Shown here piece after piece: positions 24,552 through 33,374 of a stretch of DNA of 53,966 bases. The position numbers and the translations under genes are program-made. The notes beneath the pieces are model-generated. The model made no database searches. It worked only from the letters and a program-made list of their open reading frames with translations, and had not been told where the DNA came from. How positions within the stretch are numbered: position 1 is the stretch's first letter; each line of letters starts with the position of its first letter. The stretch comes from Syntrophaceae bacterium (lineage in GTDB: Bacteria; Desulfobacterota; Syntrophia; Syntrophales; UBA5619): assembly GCA_003141195.1 (NCBI GenBank), contig PLLC01000056.1, positions 19,622 through 73,587 of the forward strand, in the 5' to 3' direction.

Positions 24552-25718
24552 CTATTTGAAGTAACCCATCTTGATCACGATAAAAAGAAGTATCAGACAC
24601 ATGCCTATTCTCAGGCTTCCGGCGGTATACCCGATCACAATCCCTTTGGGCCCTGCTTTTCTCAAATCTGCCAACTTGGTCTGAAGTCCCAGACCAACAA
24701 AACAGAGGGAGAAAAACCAGTTCATCACATTACCCATCGCCTCGCTGGCCGGAACAGGCCAGACCTGCAGGCAATTCATGGTCCACACGGCGGCGAACCC
24801 GAACACAAAGAGGGGAAACTTCTCCTTGATAACCTGCCAGTAACTGACCGTCGCCGTGCGCAATTCCTTGCCCAAAGTCATGAAATAGATAAACAGAACG
24901 CCGGCGGGAATCAGAACCAACCGTCCGATGTTCGAAAAGCCGGCAACTTTCCCCGCCTCGAAACTGAAGTTGAAGCCGGTGGCGATGACCTGGTTCGAAT
25001 TGGGAACCCCTGCTGCGGCCAGCAAGCCGAAGGCCTCGTTTGACATACTCAGAAGCTTCCCCACAAAGGGGAGCGCAAAAAGGCAACAAAGGCCGAACGT
25101 GACCGAGACGGCCATGGCATAGGCCACCTCCTCGCTCTTGGCCCTTACCATCGGGGCGATGGCGATACACGCCGACACGCCGCACATGGAAAAGGCCGCA
25201 GCGAGGAGTCCCGTCATGGCGTCCCCCATTTTGAAGTGGCGTCCCATGAAGGTGAAGATGAGCGCCCCGCCAAAGACCATAAACACCATGACGATGATGC
25301 TGACGGCGCCCAGCTTCACCAGATCTCTCAGCATGTACTGGGACCCGAGCATGATGATCCCCACGTTCATGAAGACGCCGCTGTACGTCAGGCCCGGTTC
25401 CCACGATTTCGGAACACCGATGACGTTCCGAATAACGATGCCTGCGACGAGACAGGTCACCACATAGTTGAAATGCAAGAGGTCCACAAAGAGACCCTTG
25501 CCGTAGATCGGCGGCAACATTGCATCGAAGTAGCGCAAAAGACTATCAATCGTAAAAGAGAAGTCGACGCCCGGCAGGCCGCATGCTATCGCAATGATCG
25601 CCGTGGCCAGAAGTCCCGGCCAACTCTTCTGAAAGCTGGGGAGCGCACTCCAGATCGAAGGCTTGCGCGCCTCCGGGCGTCCCGCAACGACTTGATTATA
25701 AGTTACATCTTGTGCCAT
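24552..25718 (-). CDS. YeiH/UPF0324-family putative sulfate exporter, 388 aa
   Basis: Polytopic membrane protein with about ten hydrophobic helices. Family-typical stretches are NVGIIMLGSQYMLRDLVKLG, AFSMCGVSACIAIAPMVRAK (the conserved CGxSA-type segment) and the C-terminal LCFVGLGLQTKLADLRKAG. The family is annotated as putative sulfate/sulfite or sulfonate-product exporter; direct biochemical proof is limited. The N-terminal 30 residues are cytoplasmic and without similarity. It stands between the 956-residue secreted protein and the 57-residue membrane protein. In a cluster with sulfuryl transferases and a sulfur-type reductase it could move the sulfur oxyanion they make or use (inference). 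Confidence 0.88.
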   Translation of the reverse strand: MAQDVTYNQVVAGRPEARKPSIWSALPSFQKSWPGLLATAIIAIACGLPGVDFSFTIDSLLRYFDAMLPPIYGKGLFVDLLHFNYVVTCLVAGIVIRNVIGVPKSWEPGLTYSGVFMNVGIIMLGSQYMLRDLVKLGAVSIIVMVFMVFGGALIFTFMGRHFKMGDAMTGLLAAAFSMCGVSACIAIAPMVRAKSEEVAYAMAVSVTFGLCCLFALPFVGKLLSMSNEAFGLLAAAGVPNSNQVIATGFNFSFEAGKVAGFSNIGRLVLIPAGVLFIYFMTLGKELRTATVSYWQVIKEKFPLFVFGFAAVWTMNCLQVWPVPASEAMGNVMNWFFSLCFVGLGLQTKLADLRKAGPKGIVIGYTAGSLRIGMCLILLFIVIKMGYFK

Positions 25719-25796
25719 TTTGTACCTCCATTTCCCTTTACTTTTGCCAAATGGCCCTTATGGATCACCCGTATATTGTGCTCCGAATGCGTATCA

Positions 25797-28667
25797 TCAC
25801 TTCAGGCGCCATATCTCACGGTAGGCCAGTCTCCTCAATAAGGTCTTCCGGAGGAAATGTTCCGTCGTGCCGTTCACTCCGACCATCACATCAACGTTGT
25901 TCCGGGCAAGTTCCGCCAGGTTGGGGGTTTTCCATCCCGTCTTGTCTTCCATATGCCAAGCCTGAATCTTCTCGCCATCGAAGTCATCGATAACGATCTT
26001 GAAGTACCCCTCCGGCCCGGTATAGGTCGGGTTTTTGGCATCAAGGATAATCGACTCCGGGTTATCTAAGATAAACTCATTCAACATGTAGCAGTGGCCG
26101 CACACGTCGGGGCGCATCATGAAGCGCGGATCGCTCGCCCACGGTTTGTCCCGTTCAAGCTTGTGCGCACCCTTCGTCGCGTAGAGCGTCACCTTGCCCT
26201 CCTTGAAATCGGCGGGAAGATCGAGCTCAACATGGATGTCCTTGTACTGCATCATCACTTTCTGCTGGGCGGGGCTGTACTGGGGGAGAAGGTCATACAC
26301 CTTCTGATCGACGGGGCCCAGCGTTTTCTCCATCGCCACCTTGCCGCTCTCGTCGAGAAGGAGCAGTTTCACCGTTTTGCGCCCCTGATCGACGCTCGCA
26401 ACCTTCAGTTTGTATTTGCCGACGGCGGCCTCTCCCCCCGCCTTCAAGGCGAGTTTTTCCGGCGCCTCGTACGAGATCGTAAAGGAGTCCATCCCGGGGC
26501 TGCCCATCTCGGCAATCTCCACGACGTCCGGGCTTACCCAGCGGGGAATCGCGTACGTCGCCCCCTCGGAATATACGTCGGGCAGTGAGTAGTTCTGATT
26601 CTGGAAGGACTTGTCGCCGTAGATAGGCGCGTAATCCTTGAGCCCCGGTCCCAAAAGCATGTCCGCCCCGAATGCGTTGCCGGAATACTTTATGATGCGC
26701 GCCTGGGCCACCGGCCGTCCCCAAAGCAGCCGCGACTGCAGAAACCGCACCGTCTTGCTTCCGTCCCCCAGGGGAATATCCTGCCAGAACAGGGGGTTTC
26801 CATCCCCCATGGGCAGGAGTTTCCAGAAGTCCATCACCATATTTTTCTTGACAACAAGGTAGCTTTCCGTACTCAGGAGATACGCCTTCTTGCCAAGAAT
26901 GTAAATCGCCTCGCCGGCGAGGGGGCGCACGTTTCTCCCCAGACGGGTCGAATAACACAAGCCTGCCGGAGGTATGATGATTTTCCCCTTCCGGTAGTCC
27001 ACATAGCTGCCGCGTATGACAATCGCATCCGAAGAGGTGAGCCGTTCGCCTTTGCGCGTCTCCACAAATTTGCGGGTAAGTCCCTTCATCTTGGGTACGA
27101 ACGGGCAGTCGGGGTCGGGGGCAAATCCCTTTGCCGAGGCGATCGCCGCCGGATAGGACGTAAACTTCGACTTCACGATCGGCACACCGTAGGTCGGGTC
27201 GGCAAGCCGGTTGAGGAAGGTGTCCTCCATGACGGAGACGACCAGTTCGCTCATGCCGATGAAGAAGTCCGCGTTCTCCCTCCCTTCTTTCCAGAGGATC
27301 AGATTATCCGTCCTGCGGAACCAGGAATCCCTGGCATAGCTGTTCTTCACCACATCGCCTTCGATCTTCCCTACCACAACGCTGAAATATCTCCTGTCCC
27401 AGTAGTTCGACATGCTGATGGGACCGTCGTACGAGTCCTTCTCGTTGGTGAGCTCGAAGGGCTCCTTGTTTTCCAGCACGACGCGCTTCAGCATGCCGGA
27501 CATCTGCTCCGCCTCGAGTCCCACCGTGTACCGTTTATCTCTCGGCCACGGCTCGCCATCCTTCAGCTTTACCAGGTCATGATAAATAACGAAAGAAATC
27601 GTCCCCTTAGTCCATCCGTACGGCACATCATTTGCCCATGGTCCGAAGTCAGAGCCTTTAAACCAGGAGGGATCAACCACCAGTTCAATGTGCATATCAA
27701 GGTCGAAATCCGTGAGAGCCATCTTCTCCTGATCCGTCACCTTGTATTCCTGCTGAGTCGTCGGGAGAAGAAGCTTGGATGCCAGGACCGTCTTGCCGGT
27801 CCAGTTGCGGATTTCGACCAGGATGCCGTTCTCCTTCCTGAACGCGTAGATCCTCTTGTTGCGCCACCAACGGTAACTCTCCTGCTGGATACCGATCACA
27901 TACGGCCTGTCGAGGGAAAAGACCGCCTCCTGAATTACCGGGTATCTCACCTCCGAGAAGAGGGCCTCTTCGTGCGTAAGCTTTTTGGTGACGAGTTTCG
28001 TCGCACCGTATGAATACGTACTGGTCAGGAAGAACTGTTCCTGCTGGGGATTTATCCCCTCTTTCAGCTTTAACGCCCTCGCCTGCGCAGGTTCGGGAAA
28101 GGAGGAAGAGACGGGCATCTCAGACTGCCAGCCACCGGAGGGCGACATCACCGCGAATTCGCCGTAGGGTTTGCCGTAGTGATCCGTCGAGTAATCGAAC
28201 CAGAGGCGATACCCTTTATCATCCAGGAGGGCCTTATCCCTCCTTTTCAGCGAGAAATTCTGCTTCGAGACCTGCCCGGTTTTCAGGGACAGGAGGTAGG
28301 AAGTCTCTCCGAGAATGAGGAAAGGGTCGCTCCTCAGGGGCTTGGCGTCCAGCGACGTGGAGGACGCATAAAAGAGCCCGCCGGCCGGCACCGAAACCTT
28401 GCCATCCTTCACCATGCTGCCCCTGAGCACAATACACTCGGCGAGTTCCTTCTCCTGCCCGTAGTGGTTCCTCAAGGTCTTGTTCAGCAGGCCTCCCAGT
28501 TGCGGGATGTATGTGGCGTCGTCAGCAGGGGGGAGACCGTGAGGTCGGTCCGCTCCCGCCGAGTACTCGGGGAGCACCATGGCAAACGACAGCACGAGGA
28601 GGAGGGAGAGAAGGATCCCTCTTCGAAACTGCAAGGGTCTTATGATGCGCAAAAGTTTATTTAACAT
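25797..28667 (-). CDS. Large secreted protein with internal duplication and one CGHC motif, 956 aa
   Basis: Signal peptide (cleavage near YSAGAD at about 38), then two homologous halves. Half 1 (about 70-500) and half 2 (about 540-950) share an N-terminal block (ECIVLRGSMV against AIVIRGSYV; ILGETSYLLS against ILGKKAYLLS) and a C-terminal block (DMHIELVVDP against DIHVELDLPA; then YFSVVVGKIEGD against YFKIVIDDFDGE; ADFFIGMSELVVSV against VDVMVGVNGTTEH). A CGHC motif (about 856) occurs only in half 2, where half 1 has a Cys-free QMSG. Gram-negative periplasmic or surface location is likely. I recognise no family. GGAGGAAAGGATTGCAC precedes ATG 28667, which overlaps the HhH-2 stop by seven bases, so the two are coupled. 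It follows the reductase module and may be an accessory or substrate-handling protein. Confidence 0.8.
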   Translation of the reverse strand: MLNKLLRIIRPLQFRRGILLSLLLVLSFAMVLPEYSAGADRPHGLPPADDATYIPQLGGLLNKTLRNHYGQEKELAECIVLRGSMVKDGKVSVPAGGLFYASSTSLDAKPLRSDPFLILGETSYLLSLKTGQVSKQNFSLKRRDKALLDDKGYRLWFDYSTDHYGKPYGEFAVMSPSGGWQSEMPVSSSFPEPAQARALKLKEGINPQQEQFFLTSTYSYGATKLVTKKLTHEEALFSEVRYPVIQEAVFSLDRPYVIGIQQESYRWWRNKRIYAFRKENGILVEIRNWTGKTVLASKLLLPTTQQEYKVTDQEKMALTDFDLDMHIELVVDPSWFKGSDFGPWANDVPYGWTKGTISFVIYHDLVKLKDGEPWPRDKRYTVGLEAEQMSGMLKRVVLENKEPFELTNEKDSYDGPISMSNYWDRRYFSVVVGKIEGDVVKNSYARDSWFRRTDNLILWKEGRENADFFIGMSELVVSVMEDTFLNRLADPTYGVPIVKSKFTSYPAAIASAKGFAPDPDCPFVPKMKGLTRKFVETRKGERLTSSDAIVIRGSYVDYRKGKIIIPPAGLCYSTRLGRNVRPLAGEAIYILGKKAYLLSTESYLVVKKNMVMDFWKLLPMGDGNPLFWQDIPLGDGSKTVRFLQSRLLWGRPVAQARIIKYSGNAFGADMLLGPGLKDYAPIYGDKSFQNQNYSLPDVYSEGATYAIPRWVSPDVVEIAEMGSPGMDSFTISYEAPEKLALKAGGEAAVGKYKLKVASVDQGRKTVKLLLLDESGKVAMEKTLGPVDQKVYDLLPQYSPAQQKVMMQYKDIHVELDLPADFKEGKVTLYATKGAHKLERDKPWASDPRFMMRPDVCGHCYMLNEFILDNPESIILDAKNPTYTGPEGYFKIVIDDFDGEKIQAWHMEDKTGWKTPNLAELARNNVDVMVGVNGTTEHFLRKTLLRRLAYREIWRLK

Positions 28668-28984
28668 GTGCAATCCTTTCCTCCGATACCTTCAAGAATA
28701 AAAAAATTAGTCCATTTCTTCAGAAGCGTCCGGTCCATGCCCTTGACCTGGAGAAGTTCTTCCAACTGCTGATAATCGCCGTTATCCTTTCGATATTTGA
28801 CAATATTCTTTGCCAGCTCCGGCGGCATCTGCGGGACATTCTTGACCAGCTCTTCGGCAGTAGCCTTGTTGATATTGACCGATTTCCCCTTCAGCGCTTC
28901 AGCGGCCAGAACCGTCCCCGCCAGCATATTGCAGAGAAACAAGGCAACCAGAAACCATATCCATACTACGTATTTCCTTCTCAT
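28661..28984 (-). CDS. Secreted ComEA-like helix-hairpin-helix protein (HhH-2), 107 aa
   Basis: Signal peptide (cleavage near VLAAE at about 28) followed by one HhH domain: VNINKATAEELVKNVPQMPP, IVKYRKDNGDYQQLEELLQV and KGMDRTLLKKW. Two cysteines close the protein (KDCTC). GGGAGG stands nine bases before ATG 28984. It starts 18 bases after the NrfD-like gene and overlaps the 956-residue protein gene by seven bases, so it is part of the respiratory operon. A structural role in the exported complex, as for PsbU in photosystem II, fits better than DNA binding (inference). Paralogue of HhH-1. Confidence 0.85.
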   Translation of the reverse strand: MRRKYVVWIWFLVALFLCNMLAGTVLAAEALKGKSVNINKATAEELVKNVPQMPPELAKNIVKYRKDNGDYQQLEELLQVKGMDRTLLKKWTNFFILEGIGGKDCTC

Positions 28985-29002
28985 GAAATCAGCCTCCCTC
29001 AT

Positions 29003-29935
29003 TCACGGCATATACGTCAGGCGATACGCCGCGGTGATAACATGCTCCTGGCCGGTAAAGACCAGGACCAAGCGCAACAAGAAGCCCCCGGCCAGAAGAG
29101 AACCGAGAACAACCAAAACCCTCGAAAGACTTGCCTTTGCCTTTCTCAAGCCAAGAAACAGCGGAAGCATACTGCCGACCCCGACCACACCCAGCCACCA
29201 GATAAGGCCATTCCCCCCGGTTATCAGGGGCAACACCTCTTCCCGCCTCATTCCCGGGACAAAATATAACATGACATAGACGAGAATCGCAAGAAGATAG
29301 GCCGGCAGAAGAATACGATAAGAACCCTGCAGCCACGGGAATGGTCCGGTGATGATCCCTTGCCGCTTTCCGGGCGAGAATAGGAGGGCCAGTAAGAGCC
29401 CGGCCGCAAACCCTGTAGCCATACTGGAGAAACAAAAGAGGGCCGGCAGGGCCGGGTTCCGCCAGATGGGGATGGAAGTGGCGGAGAGCAAAACACCGGT
29501 GTAAATCGAGACAAACAGGGCAACCGGACCGCCCACCAATCCCAGTGCGTCGCGGACCCTCCGCTGCGACCACAACGGCCATCTCCCGATCACGGGAATG
29601 CGCTCCCGTACAACAGCAGGGATCCAGAATATGGCATAGAGCGCCGCGATGACGGAAAACAGGGTGAGCAGCCAGACCCCCAGGGACATGGGTGAATCAC
29701 CGTTGAATACGGTCATCGTAAACCAGAAACGGGTTTTAGACCGGAGATCAAGGATCAGCATGGACAGGCCGAAGGCAATCGACAGCGGCGCCAGGAGGGC
29801 AGCTGCCCGCGAGCAGGCCTGGAAACTCTCACTCGCTCTTCGGCTCGCCAGCACCGCAAAGCAAAAGGCGCCCGCGGCCAAACCGGCGAAAAAGAGGTCC
29901 AGGACTACAGGCATGCCCCAGGTGATCTCACTCAT
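29003..29935 (-). CDS. NrfD/PsrC-like membrane quinol-interacting subunit, 310 aa
   Basis: Eight or nine hydrophobic helices. The start WGMPVVLDLFFAGLAAGAFC is the hallmark of NrfD-type subunits, and GDSPMSLGVWLL and FTGVL-like (YTGVLLSATSIPIW) segments match the polysulfide reductase PsrC group. These subunits anchor a periplasmic FeS/molybdopterin pair and exchange electrons with menaquinone. ATG overlaps the stop of the FeS subunit by eight bases (translational coupling). Family call firm; whether it acts as quinol oxidase (respiration) or quinone reductase is open. Confidence 0.9.
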   Translation of the reverse strand: MSEITWGMPVVLDLFFAGLAAGAFCFAVLASRRASESFQACSRAAALLAPLSIAFGLSMLILDLRSKTRFWFTMTVFNGDSPMSLGVWLLTLFSVIAALYAIFWIPAVVRERIPVIGRWPLWSQRRVRDALGLVGGPVALFVSIYTGVLLSATSIPIWRNPALPALFCFSSMATGFAAGLLLALLFSPGKRQGIITGPFPWLQGSYRILLPAYLLAILVYVMLYFVPGMRREEVLPLITGGNGLIWWLGVVGVGSMLPLFLGLRKAKASLSRVLVVLGSLLAGGFLLRLVLVFTGQEHVITAAYRLTYMP

Positions 29936-30590
29936 GCGTTTCCTCCTCGCTGACAGCCCTTTTCCACAGCCAGGCCAGAATGAAAACTCCGGGCACCAGC
30001 CCTCCCAGCCACTTCCACACTTGCTGGCCGGTTACCGTATTGAGGGGTACCGGGTCGGGCAATCGGAACTCCTCCGGTTTTCCCTGCAGGGCGTAAATCA
30101 TATGGAGACGCTCCGCTTTACCGTACGCGGTGAGCCCTGCCGGGATTTTTCCCGCAGGGTAATAGGTAAGCGAGCCTGTCGGGCACTTCGCCACACATGC
30201 CGGCTCTTTGCCGTAATCGATACGCTGGACGCAGAAGCTGCATTTCCTCATGGTATGTTGCGTCGGACTTACCTGGGGCACGTGGAACGGACAGCTCTGT
30301 ATGCAATATCCGCAACCGATACACCGTTCCCGCCGATGTTCCACAACCCCGTCAGCCCTCCTGCTGAGGGCTCCCGCGGGACAGGATGAAACGCAGGCCG
30401 GATCATCGCAGTGAAAGCACGCCGTCGATATGAAACGCTCGTCGCCATCAGGAAAGCGCCCTTTGATGTGACTCCTCACCCCACGGAGCAATACGCCCGG
30501 CGGGGCATCGTTTTCCAGTTGACAACCCACCTCGCACGAGTGACAGCGAATGCACTTCTTCCCATCAAAAAGGATCAACCGTTCGCTCAT
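29928..30590 (-). CDS. Four-cluster FeS electron-transfer subunit (PsrB/NrfC-like), 220 aa
   Basis: Four Cys groups for [4Fe-4S] clusters: CIRCHSCEVGC (13-23), CFHCDDPACVSSCP (58-71), CIGCGYCIQSCP (90-101) and CSFC with CVAKCP (about 116-139). A C-terminal membrane helix (WLGGLVPGVFILAWLWKR, about 192-209) is an extra anchor found in only some members. No signal peptide is seen; such subunits travel with the Tat-bearing catalytic subunit. It lies between the molybdoenzyme and the NrfD gene and carries electrons from the membrane subunit to the catalytic subunit or back. Confidence 0.94.
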   Translation of the reverse strand: MSERLILFDGKKCIRCHSCEVGCQLENDAPPGVLLRGVRSHIKGRFPDGDERFISTACFHCDDPACVSSCPAGALSRRADGVVEHRRERCIGCGYCIQSCPFHVPQVSPTQHTMRKCSFCVQRIDYGKEPACVAKCPTGSLTYYPAGKIPAGLTAYGKAERLHMIYALQGKPEEFRLPDPVPLNTVTGQQVWKWLGGLVPGVFILAWLWKRAVSEEETHE

Positions 30591-30743
30591 GGTGATTACT
30601 GCAAAGGCGGATCAGGGATTAATGCATCGAAAGGATTCATCGCTCATCGAAAGAGACTTGGGCGTCCCCGCCTCATGGGTTCCTTACCCTTCAATCCTTG
30701 CTGCTTTTCATCCTGTCCTTACGCCTTTTATCCTCCTCATGCA

Positions 30744-32912
30744 TCAGGCTTTCGTCAGCCTGCAGCCAAACCCGTTGTACTGGGCCGAAACCTTGTCCCA
30801 ATTGCCGGGGATAATGGTATTGATCGATACCCCTGTATTGGCCTTTATAGGGCTGCCGCCTCCCGGATAAGAGGGTGTCCAGACGACGCCGGGCAGGATC
30901 ATTTCGCTTAAGTGAAGCCTTGCCTTGATCTTACCCAACTCGGTCTCCAGATAGACCCAGTCACCTTCCTTCAGCCCCAGGCTCTGTACCGTCCGGGGAT
31001 TCACCTGGACGTAATTTCCCTCCGAAAACTGCGCCATGTAAGCCGACCATTGCGTGTATGTGTGTTGCCAGTGCTGTACGACTTTACCCTGCGTGAAGAT
31101 CAACGGGAAGGCTTTTGCCTCTTCGGAATCCCCGTAAGGGCTTCCTTCAGGCTCGGTCCACTCGATGGGGCCGAGCGCAGGGGTGTTGAGTTCGACCTTT
31201 CGATCGGCCGTCAAAAAACGGTTGTCCGGGTAAAGGGTCCCCAACGTACCCGGATGCCCTTCCGCGGGGCAGGGCCACGATATGCCCGTGGGATCTTTTT
31301 TCAAGCGTTCCAGCGTCAGCCCGGTCCATGTCGGCGCGTTCTTCCTGACCAGCTCGAAAATATCCTCGGGGCTATCGAATGTGGGGAACGTCCCCGGGTT
31401 GATCCTCCTGCCAAGATCCGCATAAAAACGCCAATCCTCCACCGTTTCACCGGGAGCAGAGACCGCCCTGTTGCGCCAGACAACCTGCCGCTGCGCCCCA
31501 TACTGGGAACCGGAACTCTCAAATACCATGGTGCCGGGAATGATGAGATGGGCAAGTTGAGCCTCTTCGTCCATAAAGAACCCGCGGTACACGACAAAAT
31601 CGACGTTCGATATCCCCTTTCTCACCCGATTGGCGTCGGGGTAGCGCCGGTAACTGGAATTGAGCAGAAGAACCTTCACCCGTTTCTGCTCCATTCCGTA
31701 AAGCACCTTTCGGTAGCCAAGGGCTGCCGCCAGGTCTTTGGCGCTATACTTCTCCTCCAACATTTCCAGCCCGCCCGGCTTACCCCCCTGCATGTTCATG
31801 ATGCCTTTTCCGGGACCCGAAAGGTTTGCGGTCAGTGCCTGCAGCGCAACGATGGCCCGGACAGTCTGAATGGCGTTGGTAAAGCGGGAGAGGGAACCTC
31901 CCATCCAGATGATCGTTTGCTTGCTCTGCGCAAGCATTCTCGCCAGGTCGATCATCTTCTCTTTCGGCACCCAGGTGATCCTGGAAACCGCCTCCGGCGT
32001 GTAGGACTCGGCTGATGCCGCGAGTTCCTTGAAACCTTTCACGTAGCGGGCAATATAGTCACGATCATAAAGATTTTCATGGATAAGAATACGGATCAGT
32101 CCCAAAATGAGGGCGCCGTCCGTTCCCGGGCGTGCCATGACGTGCGTATCACTGTGGTTGCTTGTGGGCGTCCGCCTCGGATCGACGTAGATCACTTTCA
32201 CGCCCTTCTTGCGGGCGCGGTCGATCCAGCGAATGTATGGCGGATAGGTTTCCGCTATGTTCGCACCCCAAAGAACGAGTGTCTGGGTATTGAGCACCTC
32301 ATTGAGCGTGGTTGAGGAAACCGCGCTTCCGAGGCAGATACGCAGTGCCGTTGCGGAATTTCCGATGCATGTGTCCCCTGAGGAGCATATTTCGGGAAAA
32401 CCTGCCATACGGAGCGCCATTTGAGCCACAATCTCGCTCTCGTGAGACTCCCAGAGCGGGGCAAAGAGGGCCACCCGGTGGGCATAATCGTCGGGGAATT
32501 CTTCCTTTACCTTGACTATGCGGTTGGCGACAATATCCAGGGACTCTGCATATGAAATGCGCTTCCAGACGTCACCCTCCCGCTTGAGCGGGTAGAGGAG
32601 GCGATGAGGGCTGTTGGTCAGCTCGACCAGTGACTGTCCCTTGGGACACATGCCCCCCTTCGTCCAGGTGTTGGCCGGATTGCCGTACACGTTAACGACC
32701 TTATCATCTTTCACCTGAACCAGGGTCGTACACCTGACCTGACAGAACTGGCAGCAGCTTATCACCTCGCGGTCGATCCGGTTTGGCGATGAGGGACCCT
32801 GGACCTGCCCCATCCCTTTCGCTACGGAGGGGACTGCCAAGGCGCCTGTTGCCAAGGCGCCCGCCTTGAGGAAGCTTCTGCGTGACATGCCAATTTGGTG
32901 TTTCTTCACCAT
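30744..32912 (-). CDS. Tat-exported molybdopterin oxidoreductase, Phs/Psr-type catalytic subunit, 722 aa
   Basis: Tat signal MSRRSFLKAGALATGA (9-24). [4Fe-4S] site with Cys at 54, 57, 61 and 89 (CQFCQVRC and GGMCPKG). SSGDTCIGN gives Cys182 at the expected molybdenum-ligand position, as in PsrA/PhsA and related reductases rather than the Ser or Asp classes. The bis-MGD-binding domains follow, ending VSAQYNGFGCRLTKA. The family reduces polysulfide, thiosulfate, tetrathionate or arsenate; the exact substrate cannot be read from motifs. AGGATGAA precedes ATG 32912. First gene of the twelve-gene minus-strand cluster; a 150-bp gap without genes separates it from the FeS subunit gene. Confidence 0.92.
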   Translation of the reverse strand: MVKKHQIGMSRRSFLKAGALATGALAVPSVAKGMGQVQGPSSPNRIDREVISCCQFCQVRCTTLVQVKDDKVVNVYGNPANTWTKGGMCPKGQSLVELTNSPHRLLYPLKREGDVWKRISYAESLDIVANRIVKVKEEFPDDYAHRVALFAPLWESHESEIVAQMALRMAGFPEICSSGDTCIGNSATALRICLGSAVSSTTLNEVLNTQTLVLWGANIAETYPPYIRWIDRARKKGVKVIYVDPRRTPTSNHSDTHVMARPGTDGALILGLIRILIHENLYDRDYIARYVKGFKELAASAESYTPEAVSRITWVPKEKMIDLARMLAQSKQTIIWMGGSLSRFTNAIQTVRAIVALQALTANLSGPGKGIMNMQGGKPGGLEMLEEKYSAKDLAAALGYRKVLYGMEQKRVKVLLLNSSYRRYPDANRVRKGISNVDFVVYRGFFMDEEAQLAHLIIPGTMVFESSGSQYGAQRQVVWRNRAVSAPGETVEDWRFYADLGRRINPGTFPTFDSPEDIFELVRKNAPTWTGLTLERLKKDPTGISWPCPAEGHPGTLGTLYPDNRFLTADRKVELNTPALGPIEWTEPEGSPYGDSEEAKAFPLIFTQGKVVQHWQHTYTQWSAYMAQFSEGNYVQVNPRTVQSLGLKEGDWVYLETELGKIKARLHLSEMILPGVVWTPSYPGGGSPIKANTGVSINTIIPGNWDKVSAQYNGFGCRLTKA

Positions 32913-32981
32913 TTCATCCTAAATCCGAGTCACGAATCACTGACCTCAAATTAGAATTTTCAACTTTCCGCTCCCTACACC

Positions 32982-33230
32982 CTATCCCCGGTCGTTACAC
33001 CGATGAAGATCATCCGATTTCTCGAAAGGGCCGGCCTTTGTTCGATCATCTTTTGATCGCCTTGGCGACCCCGCTCGTAACGCCGGGCACCTTGCCCGGT
33101 TGCGCTGAATTTTGACCATTCAGCCTTATTTTTTCGCCAGCCCCCAGGCAGCCGCCGGGCCAGAGGAATCCCGCATGAAAAGGCCTGCCAATAGCGCCAA
33201 AGCCACTGTTAGGTATATGCTTTTCCTCGT
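32982..33230 (-). pseudogene. Decayed third secreted HhH (ComEA-like) gene
   Basis: Joined frames give a signal peptide RKSIYLTVALALLAGLF followed by GPAAAWGLAKK and a stop, then in another frame NSAQPGKVPGVTSGVAKAI, KR, a stop, SNKGRPFREI, and after a further shift DDLHRCNDRG and a stop. This matches the HhH layout of the intact paralogues (N-x-x-T/SA, VPGV, AI-x-YR-x-K-G-x-F, DDL). The expected start codon appears changed to ACG (33228-33230) with GAGGA upstream. At least two stops and two frameshifts. It lies 70 bases upstream of the molybdoenzyme gene in the same orientation, so the cluster once began with an HhH gene. Confidence 0.7.
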
Positions 33231-33338
33231 TCTGAGGTCCTCTTTATGCCACCCCCGCGTCGTTTTTCATGCGCAATGTATAAACTGATACATTTTACTT
33301 GTAAAGCTGTTTTTGCGATCATTTCTTATGCCTTTATC

Positions 33339-33367
33339 TTGACAAACAGGCACCGTTTTCATATATA
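33339..33367 (+). promoter_or_regulatory. Strong sigma70-type promoter
   Basis: TTGACA at 33339-33344, 17-bp spacer, TATATA at 33362-33367. The best -35/-10 match in the window. It is about 280 bp upstream of the secreted protein gene at 33645 and directly ahead of a structured leader. Confidence 0.7.
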
Positions 33368-33374
33368 AAAAAGG

